From positions 62,001-126,000 of the forward strand of contig WTXG01000029.1 in NCBI GenBank assembly GCA_022496185.1: a stretch of 64,000 bases of DNA, written 5' to 3'. This DNA is from Multifurca ochricompacta. Its lineage: Eukaryota > Basidiomycota > Agaricomycetes > Russulales > Russulaceae. Positions within the stretch are counted from its first letter, which is position 1. Each line of letters starts with the position of its first letter. The notes beneath the pieces were generated by a model that saw nothing but the letters and a program-made list of their open reading frames with translations, made no database searches and was not told the origin of the DNA. Positions 49,794 to 62,042 of the stretch are shown here, piece by piece. Made by a program: the position numbers and the translations under genes.

Positions 49794-50110
49794 ATGGCCT
49801 CAGAACGTAAGTGCAGAATTTAATAACGTCTTTTCCCGACCGTATGCCCTTCTATCACCGGTAACTTATCTTATTTGCCTTTTCTGCAGTCACTGTCGTC
49901 GAAATCGACCAGCATATCGCTTATATTCAGAATGCTCTTTCATTGTTCCCTCGACCCCATTCCGGTCACACCATTCGCATTTACGCTCTGGCTATGATGC
50001 GATATAAACGCTATCGTTTGTCAGATCAGAAGGAGGACCTTGACAAGTCCATCCTGCACTATACTGAAGCAATCTTCCTCTCCCCTCTTCCCTTGGATGG
50101 CCCCAGTCTA
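49566..50110 (+). repeat. Inverted repeat, right arm (CHAT gene 5' region)
   Basis: It matches 1-541 on the opposite strand at roughly 90% by eye, covering 5' flank, exon 1, intron 1 and the start of exon 2. The match ends here only because the other arm leaves the window. Differences include small indels upstream and scattered substitutions in the coding part. Confidence 0.85.
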
Positions 50111-53050
50111 AACATTATCCAACTATTTTTTCAACTTGTATCTGCCCTCCTTCGTCGCTCCAAGGCGTTCAAGCGGCCTGAAGATGCCAAGTATGCGGTT
50201 GAATACCTTCGTTTTCTCCGAGAACTGCCCCTAGATACATTCGACGTCCCCCGTAATTTCGTCACAACATCGCTTGTTGAGGCGTTGGCTGTCCAAGTGA
50301 AGCTAGAGGCAGGTGGGACGCAAGATATTGAGGAAATGGTGACCTTATGCCGAGAACTCCTCACCTCAAATAATCCAGAATGCTACCCGACCGATGCCAT
50401 TCTTGCCTTCGCTGGGGTTATAATGAGCAGATTTTGTCAAGGGAAGCAAGTAAAGCCGTTAGATGAAGTCATTCAATACCTTCGGGAAGCGCTGAAGATC
50501 TGCCCGCCAAGTTTACACCCAGTCCCTCTCGGACTGGCCACTGCCCTCATGATTCGATTTGGGACAATATATTTGAATGACGATTACGAGGAGGCAATGA
50601 CCCTCCTAGAAAATCTCATCGCCTCAAATTCTCCTGGGGAAAGCCCCAATGAGACACAGATTCTGGCTTCAGCAATGGCTTCAGTACTTGCGCGTGTACG
50701 GGCTGGCATCTACCCAAACCCAGAATATTTAGAGGAGGCAATTTCCCGTCGTCGTGCCTTGCTCAGCTCTTCTTCCCTTAGCGATGAGCTTCGACACGGC
50801 CTTACCCGTGGGATGGCAATCCTTGCCGAGCAGCGCTTCAATAACTTCGGTCTCACAGAAGCTCTTCAAGAAGCGCGTTGTCGTACTTCTGAAATGACAA
50901 TTTTGCGTCATCTTCAGCTCTGGGCACATTTGATAAAGTGGATGCTGTTCGAGCGGCGTATCCGATGACAGTGGTAGAGGAGAAAATCCGAAATCTTCAC
51001 GAACTAATCTCCAAGACTCCCCCGGGCAACTCCAATCACAACACATACATCGAGGATCTTGCGAATTGGCATAGAACCAAGTTCTCTTGTACCAGTGATA
51101 TAAAGGACATTGAAGAGGTTATCAAGTATCGCCGAATGTTACTTCATTCAACTGACACGAGTCACCCATTTGGGTTCCGACCAGCACTCTCTTTGGGCTA
51201 CGACCTTTACGCTGCATTTAAGTGCTCGAATAAAGTGATGTACCTCGACGAGTCAATTACTCTCCATCGTAGCGTTCTTGAAATGCAAAATTTTGAAGCC
51301 TTTCGGTTCAAACTAATTCAACGACTTGTCTTGTCTTTATCTACCCGCTTGATGTTACTTTGTCGTATGCAGGACTTTGATGAAGTCATGCGGCTATTTC
51401 CTATGGGTGTCAGTGATAGATTCGCGAGGATGCCTGACCGATTCGCTTTTTCATGTGTCTGGGCATCCGCTACACGAGCGACTAGGCATCCGTCCATCTC
51501 CGTTGCATACGAGAAGGCCATGTCATTGATGCAGAGTTCATTGGTTTCTGCGCCGACCTTACAAATACAACATTCTCGACTCGTCGCATTGCGAGGGGTC
51601 GGTGACAAGATGCCGCTGGACTACGCGTCTTACCAGATCGAAATGGGTCAATTAAGTCAGGCTATTGAGACTCTAGAACAAGGGAGGGCCTTACTATGGT
51701 CTGAAATGCGTGGTCTTCGCAATTCCATGGATCACCTTTCTCGATTCAATTCACCTTTAGCGGCAAAACTTGCAGCAATTAATAAAGATCTCGAGTCACT
51801 CACCATGTCCGTCACGCCGAGTGGGACTATAGAGCTCAGTGATGGTGGATCACAGGTTGATGATGGGATGGACCCATTCGGTCGTCTGGTTGTGAAGCAA
51901 CAGAAGCTTCTGGAGGAACGAGATGCACTCGAATCGCAGATCCAAAATCACCAGGATTTGGTGACTTTCTCAAGACGCCGTCATTCGAAAATATTCGTAT
52001 TGCTGCTTCACATGGGCCAGTTGTCATTATCAACCATAGCAAGTGGCGTTCCGATATCCTCATACTCGTTCATGACTCTCCCCCTTCCCTTATCCCTACA
52101 ACTAACGATTTCTATCGTCTTGCAAATGATTTAAAAGATCGCCTAGTGGTCGCACGAAAGGATGGTCTCGATTCGGACAAATACAAGCGCGCTTTACGTT
52201 CTGTACTCGAGAGCCTTTATAACCTTGTCGGCGAACCAGTCATTAACAAGCTCCACACTTTGGGTGTACCAGAACAATCACGAATCTGGTGGTGCCCGAC
52301 ATCCGTTTTCTGCTCTCTTCCGCTTCATGCAATGGGCCCAATCCCATCAGATGACCGTGTCAAGCGATACTTTTCAGATTATATATCCTTCATATACACC
52401 GACACTCTCTGCACTGATCGAGTCTCGCAAACCCAGTCCAAAAACGTCGTACAAACCTTCATTACTCCTTGTGGCTAATCCAGATGAATCCTTACCAGGC
52501 GCCTTTGGAGAGATGTCAGTCATACAGTCTCTCAATTCGCGGGTGCCGGTGGCCACTCTCTGCGGGAAGAATGCAACACCGGTTGGTGTGGTGGAAGGAC
52601 TGCGACATCACGGATTTGCACATTTCGTGTGTCATGGAACACTCGAGACTGGGAAACCATTTGATGCATCATTCAAGCTGTTCAATGACGAGCGACTTAC
52701 ACTGCTGGACATTGTAAAGTCTCGACTTCCCGCTGGTGAATTTGCGTTCCTTGCTGCATGTCACACCGCGGAATTAACAGATGAAAGTATTGCGGACGAA
52801 GGACTTCATCTTACTGCGGCAGTTCAATACTGTGGATTTCGAAGTGTGGTTGGGACGATGTGGGAGATGGCGGATATAGATGGGCGTGAAATTGCAGAGA
52901 ATTTCTACAAGCCGATGTTCTCTGGAATGGGAAGGGGTAGGTTATCACTTGAGATCTGCGAAGGCGCTTCGTGATGCTACGCGGAAGATGAGGAGAAAGA
53001 AGGGGATGACTCTTGAGCGATGGGTGAACTTTGTTCATTACGGTGCGTGA
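49794..53050 (+). CDS. TPR-CHAT protein (caspase-like CHAT domain), several frame breaks
   Basis: CHAT domains are caspase-fold cysteine peptidases; in bacteria TPR-CHAT proteins are defence effectors, while the large mushroom family is uncharacterised. ATG 49794 opens a 13-nt exon (M-A-S-E); exon 2 begins LTVVEIDQHIAYIQNALSLF. About 700 residues of TPR-like helical repeats follow (YLREALKICPPSLHPVPLGL, YLEEAISRRRALLSSS, YLDESITLHRSVLEMQ). A hinge holds QAIETLEQGRALLWSEMRGL. The CHAT domain has HFVCHG (His codon 52633-52635) and FAFLAACHTAE (Cys codon 52759-52761), the expected His-Cys pair, then GFRSVVGTMWEMADIDGREI. It ends WVNFVHYGA, TGA 53048-53050. Bases are missing at about 50923, 51968, 52379, 52387 and 52935. 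The decayed paralogue confirms the intended frame at 52379-52387 (FSDLYIPSY). Confidence 0.85.
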
Positions 53051-54346
53051 TCGAGGAGTGCCTCCGTTCTCGGTAAGCGTGTCGATATGTTTGGGCATGT
53101 CTTTGCACTTAATTGCAGCAGTTCATGCTGAGAAATCTGCTTATATGCTTTCTGGTGGGGGCCATGCTATCATCTTTGGTGAGGTATATATAATGTGGAT
53201 ATGACTTGTATAGAGTAGATATTTAATCGATGGAGTCATGTAGTCACGTGATGCTCCAGCTAAGGCTACGTGTGAGCCTGACATTCTAGGGGGCGATATC
53301 TTGACCCTCAGTCTGACCACGGCAGTGGTATGAACGTCATACTTTGACATGGGCTTGGAAAGGTCGGTGGCCATAACTTTAATACAGGAACACCGAAAAA
53401 GGTACGCTCTTACGGCGGGTTATGCGGTTTTCGAGACTGTAGATTTACGCCATTCGTAGTATAATGGAACAAGAGGCTCAGGCCCGCGCATTCAAGCGAC
53501 AGCGCGTCATCGTGAAGGAGACAGCCTTGGCTAGTATATGCCCAAATTCCACACACACAGAGGTTTTGGGTAAGCCAGAAGCATCACGCTAGCTGATTGA
53601 CATGCAAGACGTGCAAGAATGTCGAACATGAGAGTATGTGAATGTGAATACAAGTCCCTATTCTGTCGTCATGCGAGACAGAGGAGTTGAAACATATAGT
53701 AAACACCTCAATTAGAGAGCAGATAGCGTTGCAAGACTTTGAAGACACTTTCGTCAAGTGAGGAGTCCAGTCGAGCTTCGTGGACGACGAGTTAAGAGAT
53801 CAAAAGGCGTCGTGGGTGAGAGTGACTCAGGATCCAAAATGAAAGTCTCCAAGTGTTGACACCCGTACATAATGTCCGTGTAGGTAGCACTTACGCGCAC
53901 CTCGTCTTCATATCATGTAAAGCATTACCCGTCATTCCATATCAAAAACGATGCAATGCACACAGCTTATATCATGATCATCCAATCATCCGACCATATA
54001 CAAAAACTCGTTGCTATGTCCTTTGACGAGTAGTGTCCTTAGCCCGCTAAGCCATGCGCTAGCGAAGTCCCTTCGCAAGCACGCATACCTATGCCTATGA
54101 CCCATGATGGATCGGTATTGGTCCGCGGTCATACGGTAATAGGCTTGGCTTCTATAAACCTCGTTTGACCTTGTCAAGAACCCTTCTAGTCAAAAGCGGC
54201 TATTCTTGTTAAGGACGATAAATTGTGCCATTGCGAGCATGAGCATGATGGTTCTTCTAATTGACGAGAAGGGCAATAAAAATACAGAAGTTTAGGCAAA
54301 TAATACTAAAATCGACTCTATTTCGTCTCCGTCTGTCAAGTAGGAC
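53051..54346. other. Intergenic between convergent genes, nothing recognised
   Basis: About 1.3 kb between the CHAT gene and the minus-strand membrane-protein gene. No coding motif, RNA gene or repeat was supported. A short open frame at 53986-54177 (minus) has no features of a gene. Confidence 0.45.
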
Positions 54347-56010
54347 TCATTCTACTATGTGGGACATGTACGGAAATTCATACCCGGTAGCTGACTTGTC
54401 CACTGGTGCACATTCAAATTCTGAATTATCGTCCTTGACATTGCCGGTGAAACGTTCTCCGTTTTGTGGACTCGTTGAGTCAGTCATGGTCATGAAAGAA
54501 ACAGCGCCATTTCGCACTCCTACTACTCTTACCACTCGGTTTTCTTCAAAGGTATGTGGATGTGACTGTGAATGCGAGCCGTAGTCCTTTTTCTCAGTGA
54601 GAGGTGTACTTCTACAAGACTGAATAGACTGAACAGCGCACCTCCGTAGGGAAACGGCTCTCGGCATCGCCTTGTTCGCCCATGCGCTCACGCCATTGTT
54701 TGCGCGACAGCAATGTGTCATAAATCATCTGGGCTCCCTTTCTGTTAATACGTGGCATCTGTGGAAGGTAAAAAAGAACTCACGTGTGTATAGATCGAAC
54801 CGGATGTCATATCAAAAATAACAAAAACGGTCGACCCTGGCAACAATAACCACGTCACCAACCCTGCGATGGCCCAAAGTGTAGCAAGAAGCCCGATTTG
54901 AATGACGTGGCGAACGAGATGGTTCACGACCCTGTCTGTTCTTCGAAGGCCACTGCGGGACGACAGAAGCATTCGCGCAAGGAAGACTGTGCAAGGAAAA
55001 TGTTGATTCAACTTTACTTTGAGACAAATGAGAAATGGGAATACACATGATGAGGTATTCACAGATAGCTTGTAGCCCGTGCCAGAAAACTGATATGATT
55101 AGCTGTGGGGTGGTAAAAGATATTAGGATGCTTCTGCTCATGCCAGTAGGAGAAATCAGTAGGCGATCGACTGTTCGCTACGATAACATGCTCACGACTT
55201 GGTCAACCAACTTTCCAACATAGTAACTCCCCCGAAGATAAAAGCAGTAATCGAGAATGCAAAGACTAGTCCACTCTGTAGGCGGCTCTGTGTCAGCTTG
55301 TGATACTGGGAAAAGTCAGTAGGCATGCCCTGCTGTATCGAGTTACAATGTACCGAATAGCCAGGAACATGTTCGCGAAAAGAATCAGGACGCGTTGACA
55401 TAAGGAGTTGACAGGCGTCTGCCATGGAATCCCTTGAATGGGCATGAGTAATTGTACGTGTTCACAATGTCGAACAGACCCTTGGAAATCGGGACCCCAC
55501 CGTTATAAGATACGCTACAAAGAGTTGGGAAAGGTTTCACCGAAGAAGCTGGAGACTTACAAGTTGACCCAAGCAAACTCCCAAAGTCTGGTCTCGATAT
55601 CAGTCGGTTTAACATTCAGCACAGCATAAAGGGCGCACAGAGAACTTTGGAAGGCAACGATGACGAACTGTACAACGACAAAAACTCTGTGAAAGTGAGT
55701 TGCGACACAGCGTGAGAAGGAATCTCTGCTCACTTCAACCGTATCGGGTCCTTGAAACCTACCGATACACAATAATTTATAGTCTCTCAGACCAATGGTT
55801 AAGGCAAGCAAGCTCACCGCTTGTCCAATATAGATACAGTTGTTGGCTTACAACTCCAAAGAGATACGCATTAACTGCTCAAAAATTCGGTGACATTGAG
55901 ACATTATTGTCAAGAGTATATCAACGCCTACGGAGAATTGCTAGTAAGAAAACGCCTAGTCGGTAGATAAACATCATAAAAATAAGAAATAGAAGGGACT
56001 GATAACTCGC
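54347..56010 (-). CDS. Multi-pass membrane protein, DUF6534-like
   Basis: This is a probable seven-helix-type integral membrane protein of the uncharacterised family expanded in Agaricomycetes. The exon chain on the minus strand, from the N-terminal side, is: VNAYLFGVVSQQLYLYWTSG, a short exon FKDPIRLK, VFVVVQFVIVAFQSSLCALY, a short exon with LFDIVNTYNYSCPF, FANMFLAIRYIVTR, HKLTQSRLQSGLVFAFSITA and FIFGGVTML. Then comes the diagnostic block TDRVVNHLVRHVIQIGLLAT plus WAIAGLVTWLLLPGSTVFVI and FDMTSGSIYTH. The cytoplasmic tail contains MIYDTLLSRKQWRERMGEQG and a Ser/Thr-rich end with stop at 54347. The start codon was not fixed and lies near 56000. A junction near 54620 may hide a frame break or very short intron. 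Function unknown. Confidence 0.6.
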
Positions 56011-57787
56011 CTGCTTTTTTCTCTTGTGACATGGCAGGAGAAAGGAGAAAAAGAGATCGGGATCAGAGACCACCCTGAGGTTGGTTTATCATATATATCA
56101 CCCCTGGTTGAAGACAGGGACTTCTCCGACCAAAACATGCTGCTGCGGCCCTCCTAAATGACCCCACGGGAAGTAATTACAAGTGTCGATCAATTGAATT
56201 GAAATTGGGTTTGCCAGAATTGTGACACGGTGCAGTACAGGAAACGCCAATTTTGTTCAGAGGACCAACCCTAATTCTGTCTTTGCCAAGCAAAAGAGTC
56301 AACTGATGGCGCCTATCCAGATAAGTTTCGATTGTCATCAAATCCGGACCCTTCGGATGGTGTACCAACGAGGTGTGAGGTGCGATATTGCGACCTGTCA
56401 CAGTAACCATGAGAATGGCCAACACCCTGTGCACGCTCAATCCGTAGGTGGTCGAGTACGAAGTACTTCATAAAATTGGCCTATAGTCCATCAAACTTTC
56501 TTCTTCATAGCGCCATTCTTTCACCCTCTGCAGAGCGCCTCCTTATTAATAGGATCGTCCGTATAGCGGGACCACTCGAATGGGGAAAGAAAAAAAAGAA
56601 TTAATGTCATCGTGATCATTACAAGGCAAGGATGGGTCGGGCGTTGGACGTGAAACCTCCGACCGTCACCAACCTCTGGCTGGACCAATTTGCTCTCTCA
56701 TTCTCATTCGCATTCATTACAACTCTTGAATATAAATTTTCTGAATATAAATTTTCTGACATTTTAGTCTCAACCTTAGTTTTCGCATACGGTACATGCC
56801 GGACACGGATCAGTTGCCACCGACCGCCGATCATTACTAGCCCGTCCTCGTGCACTGTTGATAAACAAGCTGAACCGGGTTTTACTTTCCTCCTCGTACT
56901 TTAGTTGAGTTGATTAAAGCACAATCCTTTGTTAAGATCGTTCGTTTTTTCTGCAGTTTTGACCAACCAAACTATCTAACGCGCACTATTCTATTGTTTT
57001 TGTCTTGAGACTAATCGATATTTTTTCGGCTAACCAAACTAAGTAAGATCACTTATCTGATCACAGCTGCGCCTTCGTGCGCGTTCCAGGCCGCTTGTCC
57101 GCTTGTTCCTTATTTCGTCCTTATTGCTCGGTTTATCTTCTCCCTCGTTCTGCTCTCTAACATCTGCTGCTTTCAAAACACTGTTCTCTATAAAGGTACA
57201 CATAGTACTTGTAGTAGGACCAGCAGAAGCAAAGGGAATCAAACGGTCTTTTTCTTTCTCTTTGAGTGCTAAGCAATTATCGACAATACCAAGCGCAAGG
57301 TCAAGCGGAACCAATTAGCAGTGTTTTTTTCGCCGAAGCCCGAGCACGACAAACTCTCCCGTAGTTTAGTTATCTCGGGGCTTTCTCTCCTCTCTCTCAT
57401 CACCTCTACCTCTCTCTTTGCTTGGGAGCATGCTTTGCCTCGAACTCACCACGGATTGGATCCGTAAATCATGATCAATTCGTTGTCATCATCACAGGTC
57501 ACACTCACGCGCTCTACCAAACCGCTCGCCAATCAGGGGAGTATTCTGGCATATGTGGCTTAAGGTATACAGGATGCAGCGCAAAATGTAGGGCAGAGTT
57601 TTCATGCTTGTTATGCCGTGCTGCTATGCAGATATACAAGTGTTCAAGCCTTGGCTTTAGCGTTTAGTCCCCGGGCATTGCCCCAGGCATCGCGACCACT
57701 GAGGGGATACCCTGTCACAATCCAAACTTGCTTCTGTCCTATATCTCATCAGAGAATGCTCACATCCTGGTCTTCGAATGTTAGAAC
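56011..57787. other. Gene-poor interval of 1.8 kb
   Basis: No gene could be supported. It contains a perfect 15-bp tandem duplication at 56728-56757 and T- or CT-rich stretches around 56940-57420. The end next to 57788 should correspond to the 5' flank of the decayed CHAT copy, though similarity to the other copies' flank is not obvious. Confidence 0.45.
56728..56757. repeat. 15-bp tandem duplication
   Basis: GAATATAAATTTTCT is repeated twice without mismatch. It is a local duplication in noncoding sequence; no function is implied. Confidence 0.85.
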
Positions 57788-59355
57788 ATGGCACAGGAAC
57801 GTAAGTACTGAATCTCGACCAAAAATTACCTTGAGGATCTTGCGGATTTTTATCAAACCAAGTTCTCTAGAACCAACGATAAAACAGGTCTTGAAGAGGT
57901 TATCTAGTATCGCCGAATGTTACTTCTTTCAACTGACCCAAGTCATCCATTTGGAGCTCCGACCTTTACGCTGGGTTTAAGTGTTCAGATAAAGTGGAAT
58001 ATGTAAAATTCTTGAAATGCCAAGCGCCCACCCCTTCCACTTCAAAGTAATTCAATAGATTGTTGCGGTGTCTTTACCCAAATGTTGGCGTTGCCTGGTT
58101 GCATACAGATGAAATCATGCGGCTATTCCCGGTTCTCTTTTTATTCATATTTTTGGGATCCGTGAATTGTCAGGCACCCATACCGCCATTAGCGGAGAAA
58201 TTCGCATGATTAATAAGGCCTCGAGTCGCTTACCATATCCATCATTATAGAATTGGGTAATGGTGATGATGGATGGGATGGACGAGGCATTAGACGGTTT
58301 TTGGAAGAACGCGATGCGCTCGTATCACAGATCCGAGAATTAACAGGGTTTGGAGACTTCTTGAAGGCACTGCCATTCGAAAGTATTCGTATTGCTGCTT
58401 CACATGTGTCAATCGTAATTATCAACCATGGCGAGTGGCGTTCGCGACTTCCCCCTTCCATCATCACTACAGCCGACAATTTCTATGACCGTGCAAACAA
58501 ATTGAGAGATCGGCTAGTAACTGCACGCAAGAAACGTCTCGGCTCGGGAATCTATCACCGTGCATTACGATCTTTAATGGCCTCTATGAGGTTGTCGGTC
58601 ACCCCGTGCATTGGGTGTACCAGAACAATCATGAATCTGGTGGTGCCCAACATCAGTCTTCTGTTTTCTTCCCCTACATGCGATGGAATCTAATGATGGT
58701 GTCAAGCGATACTTCTCCGACTTGTACATCCCTTCATATGCCCCGGCACTTTTCCGCACTCATCGAATCTCGCAAACCCAGGTTACCAATACTGGAATGG
58801 CCTTCATTACTTCTTGTGGCACGGCTAGATGAATCTCTGCCGGGGGGCCTGTGGAGAGTTGGAGATATACAGGGTCTCGATTCCTGGTTACTGGCGACAA
58901 CCCTTATCGGGGAAGATGGGATATCAACTTCGGTATTGGAGGGTCTCCGGGATCATAGGTTTCCCAATTTCGTATGCCATGGAATGCTCGAGATGGGGAA
59001 GCCGCTCGATGCTTCGTTCAAGCTATGCGACGGCGAGCGCCTTACTCTACTTGAGATCTTACGCTCTCGACTTCCTGCTGCCTAGTTTGCGTTCCTCGCT
59101 GCATGTAACACGCGGAATTCGACAGATTAAAATGACCCTAATGAGGGACTCCATCTTGTTGTAGCTGTGCAATGCTGTGGATTTCGAAGAGTGGTCAGGA
59201 CAATGTGGGAGATGGGGGACATAGAGACGGACAAGAATTTGCGGAGAATTTCTTCGATTCTCTCTCTGCGAATGGGCAAGGGGTAGTCTACCACGAGAGG
59301 TCTGCGAAGGCACTTCGTAATGCCACTCGGTGTGTGTCCGAATATCTTTATTGAC
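57788..59355 (+). pseudogene. Decayed TPR-CHAT copy
   Basis: This is a degenerate relative of the gene at 49794. The first exon survives as ATG 57788 (M-A-Q-E plus one base) with its GTAAGT donor. It then jumps to sequence matching the middle of the intact protein (YLEDLADFYQTKFS-like, then in-frame stops), so most N-terminal repeats are deleted. The CHAT half is recognisable in shifting frames: FGDFLKALPFESIRIAASH, NFVCHGMLEMGKPLDASFKL, LRSRLPAA then TAG at 59083-59085, followed by FAFLAACNT. The intact copy reads FAFLAACHTAE here. The last part (GQEFAENFFDSLSANGQG, ERSAKALRNATR) is in another frame. Genuine stops and a large deletion distinguish it from the single-base breaks elsewhere. Confidence 0.85.
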
Positions 59356-59761
59356 GACCATGACATTTACCTATCCATACTTGGACACAAAATAACCTTG
59401 GTTGGTGCCAAGGGTGGTGGAAGGGGATTGCTGCTTGACCGTGGGGTATCTGGAGATGTAACCGGTTCAAGTTGTTTGGTGCTTTGCTTGATGACTTGAA
59501 GCCTGCTTTCGGTAATATGAGGTCTGTACTACCTACCACCTATCATCTCATCTGGCGACGGGTGAGATGCTCACGTGATGACAAATGACCTACCTCAGTG
59601 GATCACGTGTTCATCCCGATTTGGGTTAAAACCTCGTGGCGGCGGCAGACGAGTGCCGCCAGTCGCAGGTTCGACTTCCACTTTGACTTCGACTTCCTGG
59701 AACGGTCAACAAGGTCAAGTGACTCTAGAGAACACAATAAATTAAATAAAGTAAAGGAAGG
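59356..59761. promoter_or_regulatory. Intergenic upstream of sugar transporter
   Basis: About 400 bp between the CHAT pseudogene and the transporter. It includes a GC-rich inverted motif near 59638-59663 (GGCGGCGGCAG / TGCCGCC) that could form a hairpin. The transporter promoter should lie here. No tRNA could be folded from it. Confidence 0.4.
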
Positions 59762-62042
59762 ATGAGTAAAGGATGGGATGATAAAATAAGAACACCACTT
59801 CCCAGCCTCTGCTTCTGCTTGTCTTATCTTCATCATGAGATCTTATGTCTCCGACGAGAAAATTTGGGGGTTGAGCTATCAAAGGGTTATATCGAGCCCT
59901 TAGGAGACGATATTACCAGACATCTCGTGGCTGGAGAGATTTCTGAACTTCTGGTCGTTGCGGAAGGAGAAGAAAGGACAACATGGTTTGTCTGGTTGTT
60001 GGTATTTTGTAGCAGCATATCAGGGCTCTTGTTTGGTGCGTCCTCTCCTTCTCCCAAATCTCCCATTATGCATGGGCTAGTATAACTCATACACAGGATA
60101 TTAGGATATGACACCGGTGTCGTCTCTGGCGCTCTCGTCAGTATCGGTTCAGACCTTGGTCCAGAGAGCCTTTCCGATCTTCAAAAGGTATAGGTCCAGC
60201 GAGGCGTGGCAGATGAAAAATGATCTTCAGCTTACTTCTAATGGCTATCTTAGGAACTCATTACCTCCGCCACCACGTTGGGTGCACTTCTTGGAAGTCT
60301 CGGCGCTGGAATGCTCTCTGATGCTATCGGAAGGCGGCCCGTTCTTGGTATAGCAGACATACTCTTTATCGGAGGTGCGGTTGGACAGGCGATCTGCCAC
60401 ACAGTTTGGGCCATGGTATGTCATGGTTCTCACACGAACCACCACCGTACTCGAGATTAAGATATCTTATCAAGATCGGGACTCGGTTTTTGATCGGTTG
60501 GGGTGTCGGCATTGCAGCCTGTGTTGCACCGGTATATATTCAGAATTATCGCCAACGCGTCTGCGCGGGCGTATGGTGGTGATAAATGTTGTCGCAATTA
60601 CGTTCGGACAGGTAGTAGCCTATGGCATAGATGCCGGCTTTGCAAATACTCACGGTGGGTGGAGGTGGATGGTTGGACTTGGCACAGTGCCTGCCGGCTT
60701 GCAGCTCTTCTTCCTATTCTTCCTTCCAGAGTCACGTAAGTCGCTCCTACGATCAAATCTGACCCTTTTTTTTTTTTTTCTTTTGCGATTTTATTAAGTG
60801 CGCCTGACATTGTAGCGCGTATTCTGCTCAAGAGAGGGCAGATCGAGCGGGCGCGCGCCGTGATGTCAAGGATATACGCACATGCAAATGCGAATCAAAT
60901 TGATTTCAAGGTCCAGTTTCTTATAAATGTTTGTACACATAGGTGATGGGTGAATCATCTCTCTCCTAGGTCAAGGTACTACAAGCGGCTGTGAGGCAGA
61001 GCATCGAGATTACGCAAACTACAACCTTCATGGAACGTCTTCACTCGATCCTCTTCGTCCCCGTCAACCGTCGAGCTCTCAGTAAGTGACGACTTTTCTC
61101 GGTTTCCTGACCGAATTCTAATCAATGAATCAGTTGTTGCCTGCGCACTTCAATTTGCTCAGCAGGCTTGCGGCTTCAACACTCTGATGTATTACTCTGC
61201 AACCCTATTTAAAGAGATCGGTTTCAATCAGCCGACAGCAGTCGGGCTCATAATATCGGGAACGAACTTCTTGTTCACCCTTTTCGCGTTGAAGTATATT
61301 GACATTATCGGGCGTCGACGTATCCTCCTGTGGTCTATGCCTGGCATGATCTTCGGCCTCGTACTAGCCAGCGTCGCATTTCATTGTACGTCCCTTGCTC
61401 AACATTCCCCCCCGCCAGTGGCATGTAACACTTAAAAAAAAAATCGTTTGAACCAGTCCTGACACGAAGGACGGGCAACGTTCTGGTAGACGGCGCACAT
61501 TACTCGCATGCCTGGTCAGGCATAGTACTTTTCTCCATGATCGTCTTCGTGGCGTCATACGCCACGGGGCTCGGCAATGTGCCCTGGCAACAAGGCGAGC
61601 TCTTCTCCCTCGAAGGTACGACTCATAATCCATCCAACCCCCCCCCCCCCCTCCCCACTGATGCTGGACGGCTAACCGCCTACGTATGCATACCCCATTG
61701 ACCCCCTAATCACATTTGGTCCAGTGCGTGGCATCGGCACCTCTCTCGCCACCGCGACCAACTGGTCGATTAATCTTGTGATCGGCGCGACGTATCTCTC
61801 GCTCATGACGCGGATTACGCCATCGGGGGCGTTTGGGTTCTACGGGGCTCTGCGCGCTCAGCTATACCTTTGTGATCTTTTGCTTCCCCGAGACCGCCGG
61901 GCTCAGCCTCGAGGAATCGCGCATAGTCTTCCGCAATGGGTTTGGCGTGCGTGAGAGCAGGAAGCTGCGCGAGGAGCGGGCACAGAAGCGCTTGCGCGCG
62001 TCGGCGGCGGCGGAGAATGGGACGGGGGGAAGTGTAGAATGA
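59762..62042 (+). CDS. MFS sugar porter, myo-inositol transporter-like, two frame breaks
   Basis: This is a twelve-helix proton-linked sugar transporter of the plasma membrane; the N-terminus and TM1 match fungal myo-inositol transporters. Coding is clear from [20 protein letters not shown] onward, then [20 protein letters not shown] joined to [14 protein letters not shown]. Sugar-porter signatures are [117 protein letters not shown] and [12 protein letters not shown]. The stop is at 62040-62042. One G is missing at about 60543 (PVYIQ/ELSP), and a G-run at 61844-61847 is one too long or two too short ([12 protein letters not shown]). The true start is uncertain; ATG 59762 is the first in frame. 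Confidence 0.83.
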
